A stretch of 64,000 nt of DNA from Isosphaera sp. (GCA_013822345.1 PNKH01000002.1:91860-155859), one strand, 5' to 3'. Counted from the first letter of the stretch, positions 9,265 to 19,233 are shown. Notes: generated from the letters alone by a model not told the origin. Numbers and translations: made by a program.

Positions 9265-10248
9265 TCAACCCCGGAACGGCTTCGCCGGCGGGTCCAGGTC
9301 GACCGCCTTCACGAACCGGCAGGCGTCCGCCGCCCCGGACTCCCGGTCCATCCCCGGGTCGTGCCAGTCCACCGACAGCGGGCCGTCGTACCCGACCTCG
9401 TTCAGCGCCCGCACCACCGCCGCCCAGTCCACCCCGCCGTGGCCCGGCGACCGGAACTGCCACCCGGCCCGCACGTCCCCGCTCGGCCAGTACCCGGCCA
9501 GCACCCCGGCCCGGCCGTTCAGCGTCAACTGCGCGTCCTTGGCGTGGACGTGGAAGATCCGGTCCGGGAACCGCCGCAGGAACTCGACCGGGTCCACCCC
9601 CTGCCAGTGGAGGTGGCTCGGGTCGAACGTCCACCCGAACTCCTCCCGCCCGCCCAGCGCGTCCAGCACCACCTCGGCCGAGTGGAGGTCGAACGCCGCC
9701 TGGCCGGGGTGCACCTCGCAGGCGAACCGCACCCCGCAGTCCCGGGCCGCGTCCAGCAGCGGGTGCCACTGGGCCGCGAACCCCCGCAGGGCGTCCGCGA
9801 TCACCCCCGGCTTCGGCGCCGGGTAGCCGGCCACGTACCCCCAGACCGGCGACCCGGTGAACCCGCTCACCACCCCGGCCCCGAGCCGCTCGGCCAGCCG
9901 GAACGTCGCCACCATCTCCTCGGCCGCCCGCTGCCGCACCCCGGCCGGGTCGCCGTCGCCCCACACGTAGTCCGGGACCAAGCCCTGGTGCCGGGCGTCG
10001 ACCGGGTCGGACACCGCCTGGCCGACCTTGTGGTTGGCGACCACCGGGGCGGACAGGTCGTGCCGGGCGAGGAGGTCGAGCCGGGCCGGGCCGTAGGCGT
10101 CGTCGGACAGCCCGCGCTGCACCTCCAGGTGGTCGCCCCAGCAGCACAGTTCGAACCCCCCGTACCCCCACCCGGCGGCTTTCGGGGCGAGCACCTCCAG
10201 CGGCAGGTCGGCCCACGGGCCGGTGAACAGCAGCACGGGGCGGGGCAT
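9265..10248 (-). CDS. Sugar phosphate isomerase/epimerase (TIM barrel)
   Basis: 327 residues from ATG 10248 with GGGAG eight bases upstream. Members of the xylose-isomerase-like TIM-barrel (AP endonuclease 2) superfamily bind a divalent metal with Glu/Asp/His residues. Candidates here are [10 protein letters not shown], the [15 protein letters not shown] segment, [10 protein letters not shown] and the closing [10 protein letters not shown]. Many planctomycete paralogues are sugar or myo-inositol-type isomerases; the substrate cannot be assigned. The open frame continues upstream of the start only because it reads through a palindromic element, giving the spurious [14 protein letters not shown]. 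Confidence 0.8.
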   Translation of the reverse strand: MPRPVLLFTGPWADLPLEVLAPKAAGWGYGGFELCCWGDHLEVQRGLSDDAYGPARLDLLARHDLSAPVVANHKVGQAVSDPVDARHQGLVPDYVWGDGDPAGVRQRAAEEMVATFRLAERLGAGVVSGFTGSPVWGYVAGYPAPKPGVIADALRGFAAQWHPLLDAARDCGVRFACEVHPGQAAFDLHSAEVVLDALGGREEFGWTFDPSHLHWQGVDPVEFLRRFPDRIFHVHAKDAQLTLNGRAGVLAGYWPSGDVRAGWQFRSPGHGGVDWAAVVRALNEVGYDGPLSVDWHDPGMDRESGAADACRFVKAVDLDPPAKPFRG

Positions 10249-10270
10249 GGGACCGGTGCTCCCGAGTTCG

Positions 10271-10331
10271 GCCGCGACGCGGAGTCCTCGGAGCGGGTGG
10301 GCGTCCGCCGCAAGCGGCGGACGCCCACCCG
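10271..10331. repeat. Palindromic element with family D arm
   Basis: GCCGCGACGCGGAGTCCTCG and the next five bases (10271-10295) are identical to 25 bases of the element at 19306-19392. They are followed by a hairpin with 18-bp arms (10294-10311 and 10314-10331) and a 2-base loop. It sits just upstream of the isomerase gene. Confidence 0.8.
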
Positions 10332-10372
10332 CGACACCGTCGCCAACAAACGCTCGAAACGTCACCCGCGGG

Positions 10373-12151
10373 TCACCCCGGCGGGGCGTCCTTGTCGTCC
10401 TTGTCGGCCGGCCGGGGCGGCGGCTCCGGGGCGGTGTACGTCGGCTTGGCCGCGTCCGCCGGCGGGCTGAACGGCAAGGTCGCCGGCGCCGGCCGGTCCT
10501 CGACGACCGGGATCGGCGGCAGCGGCGGGGGCGGGACCGGCGGCGCCGGCGGGGCGGGGATGACCGGCAGGGAGGCGGCCGGGGCGGGGGCCGCCGGGGG
10601 CACGTCCGCCGGCTTCGGCGGGGCCACCGGCAGCTCCGGCTCGTCCTCGTCGACCACCACCTCCTCCAGCCCGGCCTCGTCCACCCGCAGCCGCATCAGC
10701 AGGTAGATCATGGTCGCGGCCGACCAGAAGAAGCTGTAGCTGAACCCGAGCATCAGGAGGAAGATCAGGGTGACCCAGAAGCCGACGATGTACGCCCCCC
10801 AGGAGTTGTACACGTAGAACCCGGCCCGGGCGTTGTCGTACGCCGCCAGGTCGACCGGCTTGTACGCGTGGACGAACCGGACGGCCTGGTTCTGGTCGGC
10901 CGTCTCCTTCCCGTTCCGGTCCAGCCCGACCCACTCCCCGCGGACCGCGTACGGGCTGTCCTTGGTCAGCAGCTCCTTCCACCCGAACGACTCGGGGGCG
11001 TAGACGAACAGGTACTCCGGCTTCCGGTCCGTCCACACGGTACTGGCGGTCAGCCCGACCGCCCACTTCCCGACGTACACGGTGAGCGAGGTGAAGAACA
11101 GGATGAACAGCGTCACCGCCGCCCCGTACACCACCGCCACCAGCCAGTACCACAGGTAGTGCCACGGGGACTGGTAGACGTAGTTGATGCTCCGCGACAG
11201 GGCGTCGAACGTGTCGCTCTGGTCGGCCTCGGCGCTGAGCGTCGGGTACATCAGCGGGTACCCGACCAGCCCGACCAGGAACACCGCCATCACCGCCCCG
11301 CCGACGATCACCACCGGCAGCCCGAGCCCGAGCACGAACAGGTCGCCGACGAACGGGATCAGCCCGAGCACCCCGTACAGCACCAGCCCGAGGACGCACG
11401 CCCCGATGATGACCAGCGGGACCAGCGGGGCCCCGAGGTACGCGAGGTAGCGGTTCCGGACGAACCGCACCGCCTGGCCGAGCGAGATCGGCCCCTTCCC
11501 CGCCAACTGGACGGCCGCCAGCCGGGTGATCACCCCGCCGGCGAACGCCCACACCACCACGTTCGACAGCAGGATCAGGAACAGGTACAGCCGGGTGAGC
11601 GGGCTGACCCCGGGGGAGATCAGCTTGGCCACCGGCAGGAGCAGCTTGACCAGCGGCTCGACCAGGACCGGGATCGACCCGGACAGGAACCCGGTGATGG
11701 CGTTGGTCCGGTCGGCCGCCGACCCGCCGAGCACGTCGGTGGCGAACAGGAACGGGTTCGGCCCGCGGTACTCCTGCCACGGCAGGGTGCGGAGCCGCCC
11801 GCCGGGCCCGGCCAGGGCGTCGAGCACCCGCCACTGCTCCAGGTCGGCCTGGTACCGCCGGTCCCCGATCTGCTTGTAGTCGTCCTCGGTGTACGCCGCC
11901 CCCCCGGCCTTCGTCTTCCCCTCGTACTCCTTGATCAGGGTGGCGTTGCTGTACTCGGCCGCGTTCCGGTCCGGGGCCGGGTAGTAGAAGGTGACGGACA
12001 GGAGCCACCACATCAGGGACATGACCAGGATGGCGACCGCGGCCACCAGCAGCTTCCGCGGGTCGAGGGCGACCTGGAAGCAGCGGAAGATCTCCGTCCA
12101 CGGCCCGGGTCGGGGCGGGTCGGCGGGGGTCGGGGCGCGGCCGTCGGCCAT
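10373..12151 (-). CDS. Polytopic membrane protein, planctomycete type
   Basis: 592 residues, ATG 12151 with AGGAG six bases upstream. One N-terminal membrane segment ([20 protein letters not shown]) is followed by a roughly 100-residue soluble loop, then about six more hydrophobic segments ([98 protein letters not shown]). The last about 110 residues are Pro/Ala-rich and probably disordered in the cytosol. No transporter or enzyme motif is visible. Similar proteins occur in Gemmata-like genomes as uncharacterised membrane proteins. Confidence 0.78.
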   Translation of the reverse strand: MADGRAPTPADPPRPGPWTEIFRCFQVALDPRKLLVAAVAILVMSLMWWLLSVTFYYPAPDRNAAEYSNATLIKEYEGKTKAGGAAYTEDDYKQIGDRRYQADLEQWRVLDALAGPGGRLRTLPWQEYRGPNPFLFATDVLGGSAADRTNAITGFLSGSIPVLVEPLVKLLLPVAKLISPGVSPLTRLYLFLILLSNVVVWAFAGGVITRLAAVQLAGKGPISLGQAVRFVRNRYLAYLGAPLVPLVIIGACVLGLVLYGVLGLIPFVGDLFVLGLGLPVVIVGGAVMAVFLVGLVGYPLMYPTLSAEADQSDTFDALSRSINYVYQSPWHYLWYWLVAVVYGAAVTLFILFFTSLTVYVGKWAVGLTASTVWTDRKPEYLFVYAPESFGWKELLTKDSPYAVRGEWVGLDRNGKETADQNQAVRFVHAYKPVDLAAYDNARAGFYVYNSWGAYIVGFWVTLIFLLMLGFSYSFFWSAATMIYLLMRLRVDEAGLEEVVVDEDEPELPVAPPKPADVPPAAPAPAASLPVIPAPPAPPVPPPPLPPIPVVEDRPAPATLPFSPPADAAKPTYTAPEPPPRPADKDDKDAPPG

Positions 12152-12341
12152 GCTGGCTCCTCGGGTCGGGGCGCGGGCGGGGGTTGGGCCGGCCGCGGGA
12201 CGGGGCAGATTATACCTGCCCCGGCGGGGGCGGCAATCGCGCCCGTGAACGCGGGCCGGCCCCGGACCGGCCCGCTCGCGGGGCCGGCCGGGGCCGGTGG
12301 CCTGTTGGGGATGTGGGGGGCGGGCCGCCCGCGGGCCGGGG

Positions 12342-13559
12342 TCAGAAGAAGAACCCGATCCCGGCGTTGATTCCGTGCAGCAACCGGAACCCCTGGATCC
12401 GGTACCGCGGGGCGATGTTCCCGAAGTTCAGCCCGACCGGCTCGAGCATGTGGGTGGTGTTGTAGAACGTCAGCGCCTGGTACCCGACCCGCAGCTGCAC
12501 CCCCTCGATCGGGTACCACCACAGGTTGGCCGCCGCGTTCACGTTCGGGACGACCCGGAACTCCTCCCGCCCGAACTTCGACTGGATCGTCTGGTCCCCG
12601 AGCTTGTACTTGGCCCGCATCTTGACCACGTCCAGCAGGGCCGCCGCGGTCAGGTCCCCGCTGATCGAGAACGCGTCGGCCACGAACACCTCGTGCCCGC
12701 ACCCGACGAACGGGCCGTACAGCCGCTGGGACAGGGTGTTGGTGTAGAACGCCACGTCCTGCGGGCGGGCGTTCCCGCCGGCGTCCACCGACACCGTCCG
12801 CCACTGGAACCGCTCGAAGAACCAGTTGAACTGCAGGCCCCCGGTGGCGTACACCCGGCTGTAGTCGCTCTCCAGCACCGGGACCCGGGCCCCGGCCTGC
12901 ATCTCCTGGTACCGCTGGGTGAACTTGATGTCCATCTGGCTGGCCGCGTTCCAGATGCCGTACACGGCCGAGTCCGGGACCCCGTTCACCTTCCCGGTCG
13001 GGCCGGCGAAGAACTGGTTGAAGTTGAACACCCGGGCGGACAGGAACGAGTCGGCCAGGTCCGGGGTCAGCGCGAACCCGGGCGGGACGGCGCTGGCCCC
13101 GAACGAGTAGTGGGCGTCGTACAGGTGCAGGTACCGGTAGAACAGCCGGGTCCCGTCGCCCAGCCGGTACCCGACCTCGAGCTGCCCGCCGGGCTGGAAC
13201 GTCCGCGGGCTGAAGTCCTTGGTGGACAGCCCGACCGCCCCGCTCCCGACCAGCCGCCCGGGCCGCCCGGTCACCTCCCCGGTCAGGTCGTAGAACCCGC
13301 GGACGGCGATCGTCTGGTTCCCGATCGCCCGCGTCTGCCGCAGCATCACGTACTCGAAGCTGGTGTAGAACCCGCTGTCCCCGGCCGCCCCGGTCGGGAG
13401 GGGGAACGGGACGGCCGGGTTCCGGGCCGGCTGGAACCCGCCGTCGCTCCCGTCGGTGATTGGCAGCGACGCGCCGCTGAGCTGGGCCCGGGCGCCCCCC
13501 GGCCCGGCCAGGACGGCCGCCGCGGCGAGCAGGGCTCCCCCGATCGTCTGACTGCGCAT
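12342..13559 (-). CDS. BBP7-type outer-membrane beta-barrel
   Basis: 405 residues from ATG 13559 (MRSQTIGGALLAAAAVLAGP), with AAGGGG nine bases upstream; an ATG at 13568 is the alternative. The signal peptide is probably cleaved after GARA. The body is alternating beta strands with aromatic ends (FYTSFEYVMLRQTRA, LEVGYRLGDGTRLFYRYLHL, IEGVQLRVGYQALTFYNT) and ends in aromatic IGFFF, as outer-membrane barrels do. The layout matches the planctomycete BBP7 family of putative porins. Assignment to that family is by pattern, not search. Confidence 0.7.
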   Translation of the reverse strand: MRSQTIGGALLAAAAVLAGPGGARAQLSGASLPITDGSDGGFQPARNPAVPFPLPTGAAGDSGFYTSFEYVMLRQTRAIGNQTIAVRGFYDLTGEVTGRPGRLVGSGAVGLSTKDFSPRTFQPGGQLEVGYRLGDGTRLFYRYLHLYDAHYSFGASAVPPGFALTPDLADSFLSARVFNFNQFFAGPTGKVNGVPDSAVYGIWNAASQMDIKFTQRYQEMQAGARVPVLESDYSRVYATGGLQFNWFFERFQWRTVSVDAGGNARPQDVAFYTNTLSQRLYGPFVGCGHEVFVADAFSISGDLTAAALLDVVKMRAKYKLGDQTIQSKFGREEFRVVPNVNAAANLWWYPIEGVQLRVGYQALTFYNTTHMLEPVGLNFGNIAPRYRIQGFRLLHGINAGIGFFF

Positions 13560-13882
13560 GACCCGCATCCCCCTTCGCGTGACGACCGGCCGGCGGCAGG
13601 CTCCCCAACCCGCACCCCGGCCCGGCACCCCGAGAGGCGCCGTTCCCCTGTCGGTTGTTTCGCGCACTGCGGCGGAAAGTGGCGGGACCATACCGGGCGG
13701 GGCCGCCCGGTCAAGCCGGTTCGCCCCGAAAACCCGCCCGCCGGGGCGGATTTCCTCACGCCGCGGCGCGAACCTGGGGCGGCCGCCGCCGCCCGGCGAA
13801 GCGGGGTCGGCCGGCCCGCCCCGGCGGGGCCGGGAACCCGGGCCGGGCGGGTCGCCAACGGGTTAAGATGGGCGGGGTTGAG

Positions 13883-13959
13883 GTTGCCGTCCGGGCCGGA
13901 CGCGTGGGCGACGGGTGTTGCGTTGCGCCGCCGCTCACGCGCCCGGCCCGGACGGCAAC
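13883..13959. repeat. Palindromic element in the 13560-13975 gap
   Basis: Arms 13883-13906 and 13936-13959 are 24 bases with one mismatch (GTTGCCGTCCGGGCCGG core). The rest of this roughly 415-base gap between two divergent genes holds no gene. A TAAGAT box at 13864-13869 may be the -10 for the serine hydrolase. Confidence 0.8.
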
Positions 13960-13975
13960 GACGCGAGGTCCCCTC

Positions 13976-15421
13976 ATGCCGCCGTCCTTCGTCCTCGCCT
14001 GCCTCCTCGCCCCGGCCGCGCCCGACCACCTGGTCGCGACCGCCCTGGCCGCGTGGGACGTGCCCGGGGCGGCGGTCGTCGTCGTCCGCCGGGACGAGGT
14101 CCTCCTCTTAAAGGGGTTCGGGGTGCGCGACCGCGGCCGGCCGGCCCCGGTCACCGCCGACACCGTGTTCCCGCTCGCGTCCTGCACCAAGGCGCTGACC
14201 ACCGCCGCCCTCGCCTCGCTCGTCGACGACGGGGTGATCGGGTGGGACGACCCGGTCCGCAAGCACCTCCCCGGGTTCGGCCTGTCCGACCCGAACGCCG
14301 ACGCCCTCCTCGCCGTCCGCGACCTCCTCTGCCACCGCACCGGCCTCGCCGGCCACGACCTCCTCTGGTACCGCGCCCCGTGGGGGATCGACGAGACCCT
14401 GAGGCGGGCGAAGCTCCTCCCGCTCGACTACCCGTTCCGCGGCGGGTTCCGGTACTCGACCATCCCGTACCTGGCCGCCGGGCGGGCGATGGAGAAGGCC
14501 GGCGGGGAGACGTGGGAGAAGCTCGTCCGGGCCCGCGTCTGCGACCCGCTCGGGATGGCCGGGGTGACGTTCACCACGCCCGACATCCCGAAGGGCGCGG
14601 ACCGGGCCGGCGGGCACAAGGCCGGGGTGGACGGGAAGGTCGGGGCGGTCCCGTGGTACGAGCAGAAGGAGCCGAACCCGGCCGGGTCGGCGAACGCGAC
14701 CGCCCGGGACGTGGCCCGGTGGCTGTCGTTCCACCTGGCCGACGGGGTCGGGCCGGACGGCCGGCGGGTGATCTCGGTCAAGAACCTGGCCGAGACCCGC
14801 ACCCCGCACACCCCGGTCCGGCTGGACGCGCTCGGCGAGGCCCTTAACCCGGACACGGTGCAACTGAGCCACGCCCTCGGGTGGCTGGTGTACGACCACC
14901 GCGGGAAGAAGGTCGTCTCCCACGGCGGGATGGTCGACGGGTTCCGGGTGCAGCTCACCCTGCTGCCGGGCGAGAACCTCGGGGTCGCGGTGCTCGCCAA
15001 CCTGCAGGAGACGCGGATGACCGCCGCCCTGGCGAACACCCTCATCGACCACTACTGCGGGCTGCCGCCGCGGGACTGGAACGGGTACTTCCGGAAGGTG
15101 GCGGACGACGAGGCGGCGGCCCGGAAGGCGGCCGCGGCCGCCCGGGGGGCGGCCCGCGACCCGGCGGCGAAGCCGGCGCTCGAGGCGTCCGGGTACGCCG
15201 GGGAGTACCGCCACCCGGCCTACGGGACCGCGACCGTGGCGGCGGCCGACGGCCGGCTGACGCTGAGGTGGAGCAGCTTCGAGTGCCCGCTGGAGCACCA
15301 CGCCGGGGAGGTGTTCCGGGTGGCCGGCGGGTTCCTGGAGGACCGGCCGGTGGCGTTCGCGGTGAAGGGGGAGGCGGCGACCGGGCTGACGTTCCTCGAC
15401 CAGGCGTTCGGGCGGAAGTGA
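13976..15421 (+). CDS. Serine hydrolase, beta-lactamase class C fold
   Basis: 481 residues from ATG 13976. The penicillin-binding/beta-lactamase fold is shown by the catalytic SCTK (about residues 72-75, SxxK), a Tyr motif in FRYSTIPY (YxN position reads YST) and HGG in KKVVSHGGMVDG. A C-terminal lipocalin-like domain (EYRHPAYGTATVAAADGRLT) follows, as in DUF3471-containing esterases. A short hydrophobic N-terminus (FVLACLLAPAAP) suggests export. Most such stand-alone proteins are esterases or D-aminopeptidases rather than true beta-lactamases; the substrate is not assignable. The open frame upstream of 13976 is repeat sequence. Confidence 0.82.
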   Translation: MPPSFVLACLLAPAAPDHLVATALAAWDVPGAAVVVVRRDEVLLLKGFGVRDRGRPAPVTADTVFPLASCTKALTTAALASLVDDGVIGWDDPVRKHLPGFGLSDPNADALLAVRDLLCHRTGLAGHDLLWYRAPWGIDETLRRAKLLPLDYPFRGGFRYSTIPYLAAGRAMEKAGGETWEKLVRARVCDPLGMAGVTFTTPDIPKGADRAGGHKAGVDGKVGAVPWYEQKEPNPAGSANATARDVARWLSFHLADGVGPDGRRVISVKNLAETRTPHTPVRLDALGEALNPDTVQLSHALGWLVYDHRGKKVVSHGGMVDGFRVQLTLLPGENLGVAVLANLQETRMTAALANTLIDHYCGLPPRDWNGYFRKVADDEAAARKAAAAARGAARDPAAKPALEASGYAGEYRHPAYGTATVAAADGRLTLRWSSFECPLEHHAGEVFRVAGGFLEDRPVAFAVKGEAATGLTFLDQAFGRK

Positions 15422-15429
15422 GGTCCCCG

Positions 15430-15490
15430 GTCCGAGCCCGAGCGCCAGCGAGGGGCGACGTAAGACCCTCGCTGGCGCTCGGGCTCGGAC
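15430..15490. repeat. Palindromic element, family G, 25-bp perfect arms
   Basis: Arms 15430-15454 and 15466-15490 are exact reverse complements (GTCCGAGCCCGAGCGCCAGC start) with an 11-base centre. It lies between convergent genes, a plausible two-way terminator. The element at 44927-44986 shares the CGCCAGC(A/G)AGGG part. Confidence 0.88.
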
Positions 15491-15509
15491 ACGCACCCGC
15501 ACCGCCGGC

Positions 15510-16235
15510 TCAGCTCACCAGCGCGAAGAACAGCTCCTCGAGGTCGTCCTGGCGGTACATCTGCCGCAGCTCGTCGAGGGTGCCGCAGCACACCACCCTG
15601 CCGCGGGCCATGATCGCCACCCGGTCGCACAGCTTCTCCACCTCCCGCATGATGTGGGTCGAGAACAGGATCGTCTTCCCCTGCCCGCGGAGCCGCTTGA
15701 TGCTCTCCAGCACCGCCCGCTGGACGAGCACGTCCAGCCCGTTCGTCGGCTCGTCGAAGATGAGCACCGGCGGGTCGTTCACCAGGGCCCGGGCGATCGA
15801 CACCTTCTGCTTCATCCCGGTGCTCATCTTCGCCCCCGCCACGTCCCGGAAGTCGGTCATCTGGAGGGTGGCGAACAGCTCCTCCAGCCGCGGCCGGAGG
15901 ACGTCGTCGGGGATCTGGTGGAGCTGGCCGTAGTACCGGACCATCTCCCAGGCGGTCATCCGGTCGTACACCCCGGTCCCGGCGGACAGGAACCCGACGT
16001 GCCGGCGGACCTCGGACGGCTGGGCGACCACGTCGTACCCGGCGACGGTGGCGGTCCCGGCGGACGGGGCCAGGACGGTGCACAGGATGCGCAGGGTGGT
16101 GGTCTTCCCGGCCCCGTTCGGGCCGAGCAGCCCGAACACCTCCCCGGGGCGGACGGTGAACCGGACGGCGTCGACCGCCGCCTTCGGCCCGCCCGGGGCC
16201 GGGAACCACTTCGACAGGTCGCGGACTTCGATCAT
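15510..16235 (-). CDS. ABC transporter ATP-binding protein, NatA type
   Basis: 241 residues from ATG 16235. Walker A is [13 protein letters not shown] (about 35-47), the signature region is [16 protein letters not shown], Walker B is [14 protein letters not shown] and the switch His is in [10 protein letters not shown]. The single-domain, short form resembles NatA/CcmA-like ATPases that pair with an ABC-2 permease, for example a sodium exporter. No permease is adjacent: the next gene on the same strand is a different membrane protein. The partner is therefore elsewhere or is that unknown gene. No Shine-Dalgarno is seen before the start. Confidence 0.88.
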   Translation of the reverse strand: MIEVRDLSKWFPAPGGPKAAVDAVRFTVRPGEVFGLLGPNGAGKTTTLRILCTVLAPSAGTATVAGYDVVAQPSEVRRHVGFLSAGTGVYDRMTAWEMVRYYGQLHQIPDDVLRPRLEELFATLQMTDFRDVAGAKMSTGMKQKVSIARALVNDPPVLIFDEPTNGLDVLVQRAVLESIKRLRGQGKTILFSTHIMREVEKLCDRVAIMARGRVVCCGTLDELRQMYRQDDLEELFFALVS

Positions 16236-16249
16236 GTTCGGTGGTCGTG

Positions 16250-16342
16250 GTAGGGTGGGCCGAGCCGGCGCCCCGCCGGCGAGTCCCACCGGGCGTGGCG
16301 GTGGTGGGACTCGCCCGCAGAGCCGGGCTCGGCCCACCCTAC
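16250..16342. repeat. Palindromic element, family B
   Basis: Outer arms 16250-16266 and 16326-16342 are exact (GTAGGGTGGGCCGAGCC). An inner pair GAGTCCCACC / GGTGGGACTC matches the same words of the element at 6834-6936. The arm end supplies the TAG stop (16341-16339) of the membrane protein gene. Confidence 0.85.
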
Positions 16343-17109
16343 ACCGCGGGGGCCGGGGCCGGCAGCCCGGCCCGCCACCGCTGGTAGTTCGACCAGGTGG
16401 CGTCGGCCACCTCGAACTCCGGGTACTCGACCCCGCAGACGGTCAGCCGGGCCTTCCGCCGCCCGGTCCCGTGGTCGGTCTTCTCCCGCAGCAACTCGAC
16501 CTCGTCCGGCCCGGCCACCCACACCTCGCCCCCGCGGGCGGACACGAGCACCGCGGTCGTGCCGAGCAGCTTCGCCCGCCAGTGCGGGGCGGTCGGCAGG
16601 TCGAGGGCCAGCTCGTCGGCCTGCGGGTCGGCCGCCCGCACCTCGGACTCGAGGTCGGCGAACCACGCCATGTGTTCGCGGGTCGGGCGGTCGGCGAACT
16701 GCCGCCGCCGCCGCCCGTACTCCTGGAACTGGGCGGCCGCGCTGGACAGCACCAGCAGGCTGATCAGCACGCTGACCGGGTCGAGCCGGGCCCCGGCCCG
16801 GACCCGCTCGTACTGCCGCCACCCGTTGAACCCGACGAACGCCAGGAGCACCAGCCCGTCCAAGAGCGCCCCCTCGGCCGATGGGGCCAGCCACTTGTAC
16901 AGCCCGACCAGCAGCTCCCCGGCCGCCAGGCCGCCGTACAGGACCAGCAGCCACCCGCGGAGCCCGGCCTCGTACTGGAGGTAGGTGAACAGCAGGATCA
17001 GGCCGGCGAACAGGACGTTCCACCGCCCGGACCGGCGGACCTCCTGGCACAGCCGCCGGTAGTCGGCCACCTGCTGGAGCCGCAACCGCATGGCGTCGTC
17101 GGCGGACAT
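16339..17109 (-). CDS. Membrane protein of unknown function
   Basis: 256 residues from ATG 17109. The N-terminal half has three to four hydrophobic helices ([69 protein letters not shown]). The C-terminal half is soluble and includes [20 protein letters not shown] and [14 protein letters not shown]. The last part ends in PAPAV directly at a TAG inside a palindromic element. No family is recognised. It might belong with the ABC ATPase downstream, but the palindrome separates them. Confidence 0.65.
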   Translation of the reverse strand: MSADDAMRLRLQQVADYRRLCQEVRRSGRWNVLFAGLILLFTYLQYEAGLRGWLLVLYGGLAAGELLVGLYKWLAPSAEGALLDGLVLLAFVGFNGWRQYERVRAGARLDPVSVLISLLVLSSAAAQFQEYGRRRRQFADRPTREHMAWFADLESEVRAADPQADELALDLPTAPHWRAKLLGTTAVLVSARGGEVWVAGPDEVELLREKTDHGTGRRKARLTVCGVEYPEFEVADATWSNYQRWRAGLPAPAPAV

Positions 17110-17198
17110 GCTTGTTCCACGGCGGACCCGGCCGGGCGTCTGTCGGGTATTCTCCCGACTCACCCCGGGGCCGGCAACGCGGCCCTCCCGGTGATCGC

Positions 17199-18347
17199 TC
17201 AGTTTGGGAGGGCGAGGCTCCCGCCGAGCCGGGGCGTCGGCTCGGCGGGAGCCTCGCCCTCCCACACCGGGACGCGACCCCCCTCGCCGATCACCCGGTA
17301 GAACACGTCCCGCTGCCGCGGCTCCCACCCGGCCTCCCGGATCGACCGCTTGATCTCCTCCAGGGTCAGGTGGTGGACCGTCCCGGCGGACGCCACCACG
17401 TTCTCCTCGATCATCAGCGAGCCCATGTCGTTCGCCCCGAAGAACAGGGCGAGCTGGCCGATCTTCCCGCCCTGCGTCACCCACGACGACTGGATGTTCG
17501 GGATGTTGTCGAGGTACAGCCGGGCGATCGCCTGCGTCCGCAGGTACTCGAACGCCCCGGCCTCCGGCACGTCGCTCATCTTGTGGCCCGGCTGCATCGT
17601 CCAGCAGATGAACGCGGTGAACCCGCCGGTCTCGTCCTGCAGCGCCCGCAGCCGGTCGAGGTGCTCGACCCGGTCGGCATCCGTCTCGACGTGCCCGAAC
17701 ATCATCGTGCACGTCCCCTTCCCCCCGAGCTGGTGCCACACCCGGCAGACCTCCAGCCACTCGTCCGTGAGCGCCTTGTTCTTGGTCAACTCCTTCCGGA
17801 CGCGGTCCACCAGGATCTCGCCTCCGCCGCCGGGGAGGCTGCCGAGGCCGGCGTCCTTGAGCCGCTGCAGCACCTGGCGGAGAGGCAGCTTGTTGATCTT
17901 GTGGAAGTGCCAGACCTCAGGTGGGCTGAACGCGTGGAGGTTGACGTGCAGGTACCGGGCCTTCAGGTCGCGGAGCAGATCCTCGTACCACTCCAGCTTG
18001 AGCGCCGGGTGCATCCCGCCCTGCATCAGGATCTGGTCGCCGCCGAGCGCGACCGTCTCCTCGATCTTCCGGTACAGCTCCTCGCGCGGCAGGACGTAGG
18101 CGTCGGCGTCGGTCGACTTGCGGTAGAAGGCGCAGAAGTCGCAGACCGCGGCGCACACGTTCGTGTAGTTGACGTTCCGGTCGATGTTGAACGTCCGGTA
18201 CGGCTCAGGGTGGAGGCGTGTCGTGACGGCGTGGGCGGCGCGGCCGAGCTTGTGCAGGTCGCGGCAGCGGAACAGTTCGGCCCCGTCGGCGGGGGTGAGC
18301 CGGGTGCCGGCGACGGCCTTGGCGAGGATGGTGTCGACGGGGGTCAC
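17199..18347 (-). CDS. mqnC: Cyclic dehypoxanthinylfutalosine synthase
   Basis: Radical-SAM enzyme of the futalosine menaquinone pathway that cyclises dehypoxanthine futalosine. 382 residues from GTG 18347 (GGAGG eight bases upstream). The [4Fe-4S] cysteines are C65, C69 and C72 in NYTNVCAAVCDFCAFYR. LMQGGMHPALKLEWYEDLL and VNLHAFSPPEVWHF are MqnC-type. The GTGA at 18344-18347 overlaps the mqnA stop. The last about 20 residues (EGEAPAEP followed by LGGSLALP) are not family sequence: they are a palindromic element read in frame, which also supplies the stop. Activity is probably unaffected because the tail lies after the conserved end. Confidence 0.92.
   Translation of the reverse strand: MTPVDTILAKAVAGTRLTPADGAELFRCRDLHKLGRAAHAVTTRLHPEPYRTFNIDRNVNYTNVCAAVCDFCAFYRKSTDADAYVLPREELYRKIEETVALGGDQILMQGGMHPALKLEWYEDLLRDLKARYLHVNLHAFSPPEVWHFHKINKLPLRQVLQRLKDAGLGSLPGGGGEILVDRVRKELTKNKALTDEWLEVCRVWHQLGGKGTCTMMFGHVETDADRVEHLDRLRALQDETGGFTAFICWTMQPGHKMSDVPEAGAFEYLRTQAIARLYLDNIPNIQSSWVTQGGKIGQLALFFGANDMGSLMIEENVVASAGTVHHLTLEEIKRSIREAGWEPRQRDVFYRVIGEGGRVPVWEGEAPAEPTPRLGGSLALPN
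17206..17263. repeat. Palindromic element, family C, 25-bp perfect arms
   Basis: Arms 17206-17230 and 17239-17263 (GGGAGGGCGAGGCTCCCGCC start) with an 8-base centre. It is translated as the C-terminal tail of mqnC. The same arms occur at 22549-22624 and, with changes, at 46957-47014. Confidence 0.92.
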
Positions 18348-19198
18348 GGGCGGCCTCCGGCAGTGGGCGAGGCACTCCTGCCTCGCTCTTCGTGGCGAGG
18401 CAGGAGCGCCTCGCCCACGGGCCAGTTCAACTCCGGCACCAGTCCGAGCTTCGCCGCCTCGGCGTGGAACCGCCGCAGCCCGGCCCACTCCGCCGGGCCG
18501 AGGTCGTACCGGATGATGTTCGCCAGGTACCGCCGGCAGTACCCGGGGTCGAGGCCGAGCGCGGCGGCCTCGCGGTGGGCGATCACCCCGGCCCGGGACG
18601 TGCCGCACTCCTTCGCCCGGTGGAACGCCCGCCCGGCGGCCGCGAGGTCCACCCCGGGCCGGACGGCCCACGCGGCGTACACCGTCGGCAGCCCGGTCCA
18701 GGTCGTCCACTCGTCCCCGAGGTCGTAGGCGTGCGGGTGGCCGGGGAGGCACGCCCGCATCGCCCGGTCGCCGATCAGGAGGACCGCGTCGGTCCCGGCG
18801 TCCTCGGCCGGGGCGTCGATCGGGAGCGGCTCGAACCGCGGGCTCACCCCGTGCCTGGCACGGAGCAGAATCCGGGTCAGGGCGGCGCTGGTGCGCGACC
18901 CTTCGTCGAGGGCGACGGAGCGGATGTCGGCCCACGGCACCCGGCTGAACAGGGTGACGCTGAGGACCGGCCCGCGGGACGCGATGGCGATGTCCGGGAC
19001 GAGGGTGTACCCGTCGCCGCGGAGGTACTCGACCACCGGGATCAGCCCGACGTCGAGGTCCCCGGCGGCCATCCGGTCGGCGAGCCGGCTCGGCAGGTCG
19101 AAGGTGAGGTCGATGGTCGGGGCGAACTCGGTCAGCCGCTCGACCAGCGGCTTCGCGTTCAGGTAGTTCACCGCGCCGACGCGGAGGCGTGCGGTCAT
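18344..19198 (-). CDS. mqnA: Chorismate dehydratase (menaquinone, futalosine route)
   Basis: Converts chorismate to 3-enolpyruvylbenzoate, the first step of the futalosine pathway. 284 residues from ATG 19198; the start RLRVGAVNYLNAKPLVERL, the GDLDVGLIPVVEYLR segment and SRTSAALTRILLR are characteristic of MqnA. A TATAAC box (19239-19234) gives a short leader. The stop overlaps the mqnC start by four bases, so the two are translationally coupled. The final residues (EALLPRHEERGRSASPT) are encoded by a palindromic element, so both the tail and the overlap were shaped by it. Confidence 0.9.
   Translation of the reverse strand: MTARLRVGAVNYLNAKPLVERLTEFAPTIDLTFDLPSRLADRMAAGDLDVGLIPVVEYLRGDGYTLVPDIAIASRGPVLSVTLFSRVPWADIRSVALDEGSRTSAALTRILLRARHGVSPRFEPLPIDAPAEDAGTDAVLLIGDRAMRACLPGHPHAYDLGDEWTTWTGLPTVYAAWAVRPGVDLAAAGRAFHRAKECGTSRAGVIAHREAAALGLDPGYCRRYLANIIRYDLGPAEWAGLRRFHAEAAKLGLVPELNWPVGEALLPRHEERGRSASPTAGGRP
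18363..18418. repeat. Palindromic element inside the mqnA 3' end
   Basis: Arms 18363-18386 and 18395-18418, 24 bases with one mismatch (GTGGGCGAGGCACTCCTGCC start). It is in frame with mqnA and sits 16 bases from the mqnC start codon. Confidence 0.88.
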
Positions 19199-19233
19199 GG
19201 GATCGGGCCTTTCCCGGCGTTGCAGCAGCCGTC

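Noticed and set aside
13976..15421. A true class C beta-lactamase giving antibiotic resistance
   Set aside because: SxxK is present but the YxN position reads YST, and a lipocalin-like end domain points to the esterase/peptidase group; resistance cannot be claimed.
15510..17109. The ABC ATPase and the adjacent membrane protein as a two-gene exporter
   Set aside because: The membrane protein has too few helices and a large soluble half unlike ABC-2 permeases, and a palindrome separates the genes; not supported enough to claim.
16250..17263. Insertion sequence with terminal inverted repeats, using the palindromes as ends
   Set aside because: The palindromes are complete in themselves, from different families, and the gene between them is a membrane protein, not a transposase.
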